Shown here: piece by piece, positions 1 through 5,103 of the stretch | Layout of the letters: each line of letters starts with the position of its first letter | How positions within the stretch are numbered: the first letter of the stretch is position 1 | Assembly (NCBI GenBank): GCA_026712885.1 | Contig: JAPOPO010000459.1 | Coordinates: 1 to 6,418 of the forward strand | Length of the DNA stretch: 6,418 nucleotides | Direction: 5' to 3' | Origin: Rhodospirillales bacterium | GTDB lineage: Bacteria; Pseudomonadota; Alphaproteobacteria; UBA828 | The notes under the pieces: generated by a model | What the model was told of the DNA's origin: nothing | The model's database searches: none | Seen by the model: the letters and a program-made list of their open reading frames with translations, nothing else | Program-made: the position numbers and the translations under genes

Positions 1-261
1 GGCGAGGCGCTGGGGCACATAGCCCACCGTCACGTCCGGCGCCCGCTCGACCGCCCCCTCGTCGATTTCGATCAGGCCGAGCACGGCCTTGGCGCAGGTC
101 GACTTGCCGGCACCGTTGGCGCCGATCACGTAGACCAGCGCCCCACGCGGCACCCGGACGTCGACGTGCCGGATGATCCAGCGCTCGCTCCGCCGCACGC
201 CGATGTCGCGGGCGCTGACCAGCGGCGCTGTCCCGACGGGCGACACGGTCCCTGCCGTCAT
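1..261 (-). CDS. znuC: Zinc ABC transporter ATP-binding protein ZnuC, N-terminal part (cut by window edge)
   Basis: Reading the minus strand from the ATG at 261 gives 87 codons that stay open to the window edge, beginning MTAGTVSPVG. A Walker A motif, GANGAGKST, lies at about residues 47-55. The segment GYVPQR, near residue 80, carries the Q-loop glutamine in the form typical of metal-type (ZnuC/MntB-like) ATPases. The family energises zinc import by hydrolysing ATP on the cytoplasmic face of a ZnuB permease dimer. The signature motif, Walker B and H-loop would lie beyond the edge. Divergent pairing with znuA supports zinc rather than manganese or iron. A strong GGAGGA Shine-Dalgarno (268-263) sits only 1-2 nt from this ATG, closer than usual; I see no better in-frame start, since the upstream frame closes at TAG (291-289). 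A permease gene znuB probably follows outside the window; this is inferred. Confidence 0.9.
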   Translation of the reverse strand, partial: MTAGTVSPVGTAPLVSARDIGVRRSERWIIRHVDVRVPRGALVYVIGANGAGKSTCAKAVLGLIEIDEGAVERAPDVTVGYVPQRLA

Positions 262-273
262 GTCCTCCGCCAG

Positions 274-291
274 TAGAGGCGCTTGCCTCTA
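274..291 (-). promoter_or_regulatory. Perfect 7-bp hairpin just upstream of the znuC ribosome binding site
   Basis: TAGAGGC (274-280), spacer GCTT, then GCCTCTA (285-291) form a perfect inverted repeat. In znuC RNA this would be a 7-bp stem closed by an AAGC tetraloop, ending 5 nt before the GGAGGA Shine-Dalgarno. There is no U-run after it, so it does not look like a terminator. It could stabilise the leader or modulate znuC translation. The symmetry is seen directly; the role is inferred. Confidence 0.45.
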
Positions 292-295
292 TTGC

Positions 296-313
296 CCGGA
301 TTGTGAAATCCGG
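296..313. promoter_or_regulatory. Perfect 7-bp inverted repeat in the znuC-znuA intergenic region
   Basis: CCGGATT (296-302), spacer GTGA, then AATCCGG (307-313) form a perfect inverted repeat. It lies 4 nt from the 274-291 hairpin and directly abuts the TGTAC dyad at 314. In znuC RNA it would be the first of two tandem tetraloop hairpins. On DNA it could equally be a protein-binding dyad. No function can be read from the sequence. Confidence 0.4.
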
Positions 314-337
314 TGTACAAAAGGTACATTATAACAT
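314..337. promoter_or_regulatory. Divergent znuC/znuA promoter core with candidate Zur operator
   Basis: An inverted repeat TGTAC-N5-GTACA (314-328) runs into the AT-rich ACATTATAACAT (326-337). The minus strand reads a perfect TATAAT -10 hexamer at 333-328, facing znuC. The plus strand reads TATAAC at 330-335, facing znuA. I find no good -35 for either. Zur, the zinc-responsive Fur-family repressor, binds AT-rich dyads with TATAAC-type half-sites in alphaproteobacteria. Here only the right half (TATAACAT) looks good and the left half is degenerate. A repressor bound here would cover both -10 boxes, as expected for zinc-repressed znu genes. The Zur assignment rests on family knowledge and position. 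Confidence 0.5.
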
Positions 338-376
338 TCACATGACCATGCCCGCCTGAAAGAGGGAGACGCAACC

Positions 377-1417
377 ATGGATCGTCCACGCACCGTACCA
401 CGACGCCTCCCCCTTGTGCTCGCCGCCGCGGCGCTGCTCGGCGTTGCGGCCAGCGGACCGGCAGCGGCCGACGACGAATTGCGGGTCGTCGCCTCGATCA
501 AGCCGGTGCATTCGCTGGTGAGCGCCGTGATGGCCGGCGTCGGCGAGCCTCACCTGGTCATCCGCGGCCACTCGTCGCCGCACACCTTCACCATGCGCCC
601 CTCCGACGCGGCGGCGCTGGAGGATGCCCATATCGTCTTCATGATCGGCGACACGATGGAGACCGCGCTGGCCGGCCCGGTGGAGGCGCTCGCCGGGGAC
701 GCCCGCGTGATCAGACTCGCCCACACGCCGGGCCTGGTGCGGCGGCCGCTGCGCGCCGGCGGCGGCTTCGAGGATCACGACCACGACAGCCACGGCCACG
801 CGGGGCAGGACGACCACGACGACGAGGCGATGCATCGCGACGACGATCACGGCCACGGGCACGCCGACCACGACGACGATGACGACGTCGCCTACGACAT
901 GCACGTGTGGCTCGACCCGATCAACGGCTGGACCATGGCGCGCGCGATCGCCGGCGCCCTGGCCGAGATCGACCCGGCCAACGCCGCGTCCTACGACGCC
1001 AACGTCGATGCCCTCCTCCACCGCCTCAACCACGTGACAGAGGACATCGCCCAAGCGGTGGCGTCTGCCCGCGGCGTACCGTTCATCGTGTTCCACGACG
1101 GCTACCGCTATTTCGAGGATCGCTTCGGCCTGACCGCCGCAGGCTCGGTCGTCGTCAGCCCCGAGCGCGCGCCCGGCGCCCGGCGCATCTCCGAGCTTCG
1201 CGACAAGTTGCAGGACTTGGGCGTGGTCTGCGTCTTCGACGAGCCCCAGTTCGACAAGCGGCTCGTCCGCACCGTCATCGAAGGCAGCGACGTCAAGGCC
1301 GGCACCGTGGATCCCATCGGAGCCACGATCGAGAACGGGCCGGAACTCTACTTCACGCTGCTCCGCAACATGGCGACAGCGTTCAAGGACTGCCTGGCGC
1401 CAGCCGACGGAGCCTAG
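377..1417 (+). CDS. znuA: Periplasmic zinc-binding protein ZnuA of the ZnuABC importer
   Basis: This 346-residue protein captures zinc in the periplasm and delivers it to the ZnuB/ZnuC transporter. The N-terminus has basic residues (R3-R10), a hydrophobic stretch of about 13 residues and a likely signal peptidase site AAA|DD at 31/32. Candidate zinc ligands fit the cluster A-I solute-binding family: His69 in SPHTFTMRPSD, His176 in MHVWLDP and His240 in VFHDGYRYF. Between the first and second lies a His/Asp-rich loop (about 133-170, ten His), typical of ZnuA rather than manganese-binding relatives. Cys285 and Cys339 match the expected positions of the ZnuA disulfide. An AGGGAG Shine-Dalgarno (363-368) lies 8 nt before the ATG and fixes the start. 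The gene diverges from znuC, and its TAG stop overlaps the stop of the convergent oxygenase gene. Zinc repression through Zur is likely but inferred. Confidence 0.95.
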   Translation: MDRPRTVPRRLPLVLAAAALLGVAASGPAAADDELRVVASIKPVHSLVSAVMAGVGEPHLVIRGHSSPHTFTMRPSDAAALEDAHIVFMIGDTMETALAGPVEALAGDARVIRLAHTPGLVRRPLRAGGGFEDHDHDSHGHAGQDDHDDEAMHRDDDHGHGHADHDDDDDVAYDMHVWLDPINGWTMARAIAGALAEIDPANAASYDANVDALLHRLNHVTEDIAQAVASARGVPFIVFHDGYRYFEDRFGLTAAGSVVVSPERAPGARRISELRDKLQDLGVVCVFDEPQFDKRLVRTVIEGSDVKAGTVDPIGATIENGPELYFTLLRNMATAFKDCLAPADGA

Positions 1418-2331
1418 CCGCCTGCGGCTGCGGCCTGGGGCTCCTGCTCCTCTGCCTGCTGCAGCGCGAAGATCGAGGTGTAGCCGCCTGACCAATCCGG
1501 CGGCAACAGGCAGGGTCTCGGGTCGAAGTGGATCCAGCGGGGGCGCTCGCCCCGCACGAGTTCCCCATTGTGGGTCGAAGGATAATTGTAGGCCGTCACC
1601 GGCAGCGCGTCGGCGGACGAGAAGGCGTTGAGCAGCAGCGGCCGCGAGCGTGCCGAATTGGTGTTGGGCTTGGAGCCGTGGATCATGCGGCAGTGGTGCA
1701 CCGTCACCGAACCCGCAGGTCCCTGTAGATAGACCGCCTTCTCCACCGGCACGCGCGCGAGGTCGCCATCGCTGATGGCGCCGGACCAGCAGTCATATTC
1801 GTCATAGAGGTCGAACAACTCGCCCTGGTGCGCGCCGGGGATCACGCCCATGGGGCCCATGCTCTCGTCCACGTCCTCGAGATAGACGCCGATGGTGAGC
1901 ACGCTGTAGTTGGTGTGCGGCCAGTACTGGATGTCCTGGTGCCACTTTACCTCCTCGCCACCGTCGGACCATTTGAAGTTGAGCTTGGAGTGGTGAAACA
2001 TCACGTTGGGCCCGAGCAGGTCCTCGGCTAGGTCGGTGATGCAGGAATCGCTCGCGAAGCGCCAGTAGTCGAGGTGTCGCGCCACCGGCTGGTTCAGTCG
2101 CCTGAGCCGGGGCGCCGTTGCGCAATGATCGGGTTCCAGGTCGAACTCCTCGCCTGACGCAGCCCGGCTCCGGCTCTGGTCGATGAAGTGCTCGCTCAAG
2201 CCCCGCAGCGTAGCGAGCCAGTCCTGCGGCACGAACCGTTCGAGCAGGAGATAGCCGTCGCGGAAGTACGCCTCCCGCTGCACATCGCTTAGCACCTTGG
2301 GGGGATGGGCCAGCACCTGCTCCGGGGTCAT
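1414..2331 (-). CDS. Phytanoyl-CoA dioxygenase (PhyH) family protein, substrate unknown
   Basis: This predicted cytosolic Fe(II)/2-oxoglutarate-dependent oxygenase has 305 residues from the chosen start. The N-terminal segment FRDGYLLLERFVP (about 23-35) is the usual entry to the PhyH fold. The iron-binding HxD is in KWHQD (His131, Asp133), and the distal His is His218 in IHGSKPN. Arg230 in RSRPLLLN is the likely 2-oxoglutarate carboxylate binder. VIPGAHQGELFDL is the common PhyH G-x-H segment. An upstream in-frame ATG at 2385 would add 18 residues, but its purine run touches the start codon. The ATG at 2331 has GAGAGG (2344-2339) with 7 nt spacing, so I prefer it. The RpiR-type gene lies upstream on the same strand, about 250 bp away. 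The family hydroxylates very varied small molecules, so the substrate cannot be named. I see no missing catalytic residue. A short Ala/Gln/Glu-rich tail ends the protein. Confidence 0.9.
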   Translation of the reverse strand: MTPEQVLAHPPKVLSDVQREAYFRDGYLLLERFVPQDWLATLRGLSEHFIDQSRSRAASGEEFDLEPDHCATAPRLRRLNQPVARHLDYWRFASDSCITDLAEDLLGPNVMFHHSKLNFKWSDGGEEVKWHQDIQYWPHTNYSVLTIGVYLEDVDESMGPMGVIPGAHQGELFDLYDEYDCWSGAISDGDLARVPVEKAVYLQGPAGSVTVHHCRMIHGSKPNTNSARSRPLLLNAFSSADALPVTAYNYPSTHNGELVRGERPRWIHFDPRPCLLPPDWSGGYTSIFALQQAEEQEPQAAAAGG

Positions 2332-2510
2332 GGCGGCGCCTCTCGTCCGAATGAGCCGTGCCGCCATGGTGTCACGAGCCGTCATTCCCCGCCAGTCATG
2401 GTTTAACCGGTGCGTCGGGGAGCGCGGAAAGACGACGTCGCGCGCTCATCCAATCGGTCCAACGGCGTGGTGGAGCATCGCGGTTAGTGCGCGGGCTACC
2501 GCGCAGCGGA

Positions 2511-2525
2511 CGCTAAAGTTTAGCG
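2511..2525. promoter_or_regulatory. Perfect 15-bp palindrome upstream of the oxygenase gene (operator candidate)
   Basis: CGCTAAA-G-TTTAGCG is a perfect dyad with 7-bp arms around one central base. It lies 180 bp before the oxygenase start and 55 bp after the stop of the RpiR-type gene. It has the size and form of a repressor operator. No U-run follows in either direction, so a terminator is unlikely. The adjacent RpiR-type regulator is the obvious candidate binder, by position only. Confidence 0.4.
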
Positions 2526-2550
2526 GAATTCGGCACACAAACAGGGGGAC

Positions 2551-2565
2551 ACGTTCACGCAACGT
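2551..2565. promoter_or_regulatory. Second short dyad ACGTT-N5-AACGT
   Basis: ACGTT (2551-2555), spacer CACGC, then AACGT (2561-2565) form a perfect 5-bp-arm inverted repeat. Its centre is 40 bp from the centre of the palindrome at 2511-2525. The two differ in sequence, so they need not bind the same protein. Arms this short can occur by chance, hence the low confidence. Confidence 0.2.
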
Positions 2566-2580
2566 AATCCGAATAATGGA

Positions 2581-3456
2581 TCATTCGCTCCAATATTTTC
2601 CCATATCCCGGAGCGAACGTTCCGATCTTTCGATGTTCTCCGCAACGGACCGTTCATTGCGCGCCGCGACCATGCCCACCAACACTTCTACGAGGGTGGT
2701 GGCGCCGATATGGGACGGGAAAATGTTCGGGCTGTGGACCGAAATCAACAGGATGTCGTTGGAGCACGCGGCCAGAGGCGACGTCCGCCGGTCGGTAATG
2801 CCGATCACCCGTGCACCCGCCTTCCGAGCGCGCCGGGCAACTCTGATGGCTTCGGCCGCGCAAGGCTCGACGGCGATGCAGACGACGACATCGCCGGGCG
2901 CCAGGGATTCCAACTGATGCGAGAGCTCGGCACTGTCGCGCGCCAGCAGGTGCCAGTTGCGGAACCCCGTGGCCGCCACGTGGTGCAGGTAGTTGGCGGA
3001 CGATTCGGACGCGAGCATGCCGACCACGAGGACGGTGCGCGCGTCGGTCAACGACTGCACTGCCCGCTCCAGTGCAGTGCGGTCTATGTGGTCGAACAAC
3101 GTGTAGATGTTGGTGATTGCAGCCTGTTGAAAGGCATTGAGAGCGTGGTCAAATTCGCTCTCATGGGCGACCACATGGACTTGACCGCTTTCGAGCGAAT
3201 AACCGGCCGCTTGCTCGTTGATGCTATCGCGGTAAAGCGCGCGAAAATTGTCGTAGGTGTCGAAGTCAATCGCCCTGGCGAGCCGATTCATGGTGCTGGG
3301 AGGCACCCCCGCTCTTGCCGCCAATTGTCGCATGGAGAGCGTGGCGACTTCGCTTGGATGCTCCAGAATATAGGCGGCGCACTTCTTGAGCTGACGGCTG
3401 AGCTTGGGATAAGCCTTCGTCAGAAGGTCCGCCCCTTCGCCAAATTCCACGCGCAT
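2581..3456 (-). CDS. RpiR-family (MurR/RpiR) transcriptional regulator with SIS domain
   Basis: This 291-residue protein has the standard RpiR layout. Residues 1-80 form the N-terminal helical/HTH_6 domain, with the HTH around VATLSMRQLAARAGVPPSTMNRLAR (split: VATLSMRQLA at 37-46, then ARAGVPPSTMNRLAR to 61). A C-terminal SIS domain spans about 130-250, with VLVVGMLAS at 142-150, VIGITDR at 217-223 and SPLA at 226-229. SIS domains in this family usually bind phosphorylated sugars or related ligands that switch DNA binding. The first ligand loop keeps Ser150, but the second reads CIAVEPCAAEA (193-203), where Ser/Thr-rich residues are common, so the ligand may be atypical. GGAG lies 6 nt before the ATG and supports the start. 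The gene precedes the PhyH-family oxygenase on the same strand and diverges from sucC. Regulation of the oxygenase is plausible; control of sucC cannot be excluded. Confidence 0.92.
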   Translation of the reverse strand: MRVEFGEGADLLTKAYPKLSRQLKKCAAYILEHPSEVATLSMRQLAARAGVPPSTMNRLARAIDFDTYDNFRALYRDSINEQAAGYSLESGQVHVVAHESEFDHALNAFQQAAITNIYTLFDHIDRTALERAVQSLTDARTVLVVGMLASESSANYLHHVAATGFRNWHLLARDSAELSHQLESLAPGDVVVCIAVEPCAAEAIRVARRARKAGARVIGITDRRTSPLAACSNDILLISVHSPNIFPSHIGATTLVEVLVGMVAARNERSVAENIERSERSLRDMGKYWSE

Positions 3457-3855
3457 CTCTATCTCCGAGCGATCATGTCAGCGAACGGCACGGGGTTCCA
3501 TCTTCGACCCTCCGTCATCTCCAACCGCCCTACGCGTCTCCTGACAACAACCGCCGGATATCGGTCGTTCGTATCCGCCCAGTCGTTGGCGCTACAAACG
3601 CGCGGGCCATTCAACCTGAATAAACGCATGGGCACCGTCTCAAGCGTCGCAAATGCGCCTATTTTCGTCAATATAAATCTGTGGATTTGGAAAAATAAAT
3701 AGTGCCGCTGGCGACAGATGCGAATTTACACCTGGGAAACAGAAGAAAACTAATCCACATGATGCGGAGGCGTACGCTCAGGGAGTTAAGTGGAGCGAGG
3801 ATCATCGCACCGCCGTTCAGGCAACACCGAAGGGCGCATTCGGAGCGAAAACAGG

Positions 3856-3882
3856 CGCCCGCCAAGATAGCCGGAGCGGGCG
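3856..3882 (+). promoter_or_regulatory. GC-rich 7-bp inverted repeat upstream of sucC
   Basis: CGCCCGC (3856-3862) and GCGGGCG (3876-3882) pair perfectly around a 13-nt spacer. The element sits just before the candidate extended -10 of sucC and covers the place where a -35 would be. It is therefore more likely an operator-like dyad than an RNA leader element. If transcription starts further upstream it could instead fold in the leader. No T-run follows, so it is not a canonical terminator. Confidence 0.3.
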
Positions 3883-3888
3883 GGGGAG

Positions 3889-3897
3889 TGCTATAAC
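3889..3897 (+). promoter_or_regulatory. Candidate extended -10 promoter element of the suc operon
   Basis: TGCTATAAC contains an extended -10 (TG-N-TATAAC) 37 nt before the sucC ATG. This would give a leader of about 30 nt. The position 17 nt upstream (3869-3874) has no recognisable -35, which is tolerable for extended -10 promoters. The surrounding DNA is very GC-rich, which makes the TATAAC stand out. Confidence 0.4.
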
Positions 3898-3933
3898 GGC
3901 GCGCCCTCGATCCTCGCGCGGCGGGACGGCTTC

Positions 3934-5103
3934 ATGAACCTCCACGAATATCAGGCCAAGCAGGTGCTGGCGGGCTTTGGCGTGCCGGTGCCGCGCGGTG
4001 TGCCGGTGCTGGCTCCGGACGCGGTGGCTGCTGCCGTCGACGCGCTCGGCGGCCCTGTGTGGGTGGTCAAGGCGCAGATCCACGCCGGCGGGCGCGGCAA
4101 GGCCGGCGGCGTCAGGGTCTGCACTGGCCGCGACGAGGCGGTTGCGGCGGCGCAGGCCATGTTCGGCAAGGTGCTCGTTACCCACCAGACCGGGCCGGAC
4201 GGCCGCGAGGTGCGCCGCGTCTATCTCGAGGAAGGCGCCGATATTGCCCACGAGTACTACCTCGGCGCCGTGGTGGACCGCGAGAGCGGGCGCGTCGCTC
4301 TGATCGCCTCAGCTGAGGGCGGCGTCGAGATCGAGGCGGTCGCGGCCGAGAACCCGCAAGCCATCGTGACCGTGCCGGTCGATCCGGCGAGCGGCTTCCA
4401 GCCCCACCACGGGCGCAGCCTCGCCTTCGGCCTCGGCCTCTCCGGCGAGGCGGCGAAGGCGGCCGGCAAGCTCGCGCGCGCCGTCTATGACGCGGTTCTC
4501 GGCACCGATGCGAGCCTGGTGGAAATCAACCCCCTGATCGAGACGAGAGCGGGATCGCTCATCGCCCTCGACGCCAAGGTGAGCATCGACGACAACGCGC
4601 TCTACCGCCAGCGGGAGATCGCGGCGCTGCGCGATGCAGACGAGGAAGACCCGGCCGAGCGCGCCGCCGGCGAGCACGAGCTCAGCTACGTCAAGCTCGA
4701 CGGCAACATCGGCTGCATGGTGAACGGCGCCGGCCTCGCCATGGCGACGATGGACATCATCAAGCTGCATGGCGCGGAGCCCGCCAACTTCCTCGATGTG
4801 GGCGGCGGCGCCACCCGAGAGCGGGTCACCGAAGCCTTCAAGATCATCCTCTCCGACCCCAACGTCCGCGGCATCCTGGTCAACATCTTCGGCGGCATCA
4901 TGCGCTGCGACGTGATCGCCGAAGGCATCGTCGCGGCCGCGCGTGAGGTATCGCTGGAACTCCCACTTGTCGTCCGGCTCGAAGGCACCAATGTGGGGAA
5001 GGGCAAGGCGATCCTGGATGGCGCAGGAATCGACCTGATCGCGGCCGACAATCTCGGCGATGCGGCGGCAAAGGTGGTTCAGGCAATAGGGCGGGCGGGC
5101 TGA
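3934..5103 (+). CDS. sucC: Succinyl-CoA synthetase (succinate-CoA ligase) beta subunit
   Basis: This 389-residue protein has almost the length of E. coli SucC (388). It is the nucleotide-binding subunit of the TCA-cycle enzyme that converts succinyl-CoA, phosphate and ADP (or GDP) to succinate, CoA and ATP (or GTP). The N-terminus MNLHEYQAKQVL is diagnostic. The ATP-grasp domain has Lys46 in VVKAQIH and the glycine-rich HAGGRGKAGGV at 50-60. The metal-binding residues Glu197 and Asn199 (LVEINPL) and Asp213 (ALDAK) fall at the E. coli positions. The C-terminal ligase domain has GCMVNGAGLAMATMD at 260-274, FLDVGGGA at 286-293 and NIFGGIMRCD at 307-316. Start: GGGACGG (3923-3929) lies about 4 nt before the ATG, a modest ribosome site, but the N-terminal alignment leaves no doubt. 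The TGA overlaps the sucD ATG by one base. I cannot tell ADP from GDP preference. Confidence 0.97.
   Translation: MNLHEYQAKQVLAGFGVPVPRGVPVLAPDAVAAAVDALGGPVWVVKAQIHAGGRGKAGGVRVCTGRDEAVAAAQAMFGKVLVTHQTGPDGREVRRVYLEEGADIAHEYYLGAVVDRESGRVALIASAEGGVEIEAVAAENPQAIVTVPVDPASGFQPHHGRSLAFGLGLSGEAAKAAGKLARAVYDAVLGTDASLVEINPLIETRAGSLIALDAKVSIDDNALYRQREIAALRDADEEDPAERAAGEHELSYVKLDGNIGCMVNGAGLAMATMDIIKLHGAEPANFLDVGGGATRERVTEAFKIILSDPNVRGILVNIFGGIMRCDVIAEGIVAAAREVSLELPLVVRLEGTNVGKGKAILDGAGIDLIAADNLGDAAAKVVQAIGRAG

Larger units (their letters stand above)
3457..3933. other. Gene-free region between the RpiR-type regulator and sucC
   Basis: These 477 bp separate two divergent genes, and no convincing coding sequence lies within. 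The centre (about 3661-3760) is clearly more AT-rich than its surroundings, which suits promoters for both genes, although I find no -35/-10 pair with good matches for the regulator. CGGATA (3555-3560) and TATCCG (3572-3577) form a weak dyad within about 120 bp upstream of the regulator start. TGTGGATT (3680-3687) and AATCCACA (3752-3759) form a distant 8-bp inverted repeat. The right end holds the hairpin and -10 box listed separately. Confidence 0.6.

Noticed and set aside
1416..1429. AGCCGC-CT-GCGGCT inverted repeat at the znuA stop as terminator
   Set aside because: The 2-nt spacer forces loss of the inner pair, leaving a 5-bp stem, and no U-run follows on either strand. It also lies within the coding end of the convergent gene.
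338..1495. Long minus-strand open frame of 385 codons opposite znuA
   Set aside because: It is the antisense shadow of znuA. Its Val-rich run is simply the complement of the GAC/CAC codons of the His/Asp loop, and it runs through the shared promoter region. znuA itself has a signal peptide and family motifs.
3459..3671. Small minus-strand open frame (70 codons from TTG, or 56 from the ATG at 3629) ending 2 nt before the RpiR-type gene
   Set aside because: It has no good ribosome site at the TTG and only a weak GAGACGG before the ATG, an Arg-rich composition and no recognisable motif. A leader peptide cannot be excluded; conservation in relatives would decide.
2710..3702. Plus-strand open frame of 330 codons opposite the RpiR-type gene
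   Set aside because: It is antisense to a clear HTH-SIS regulator and shows no domain; its end runs into AT-rich intergenic DNA.
3680..3759. Two TGTGGAT/ATCCACA sequences in the AT-rich region as DnaA boxes of an origin
   Set aside because: TAATCCACA and AAATCCACA deviate from TTATCCACA at one and two positions, there are only two copies, and neighbouring genes are not those found at alphaproteobacterial origins.
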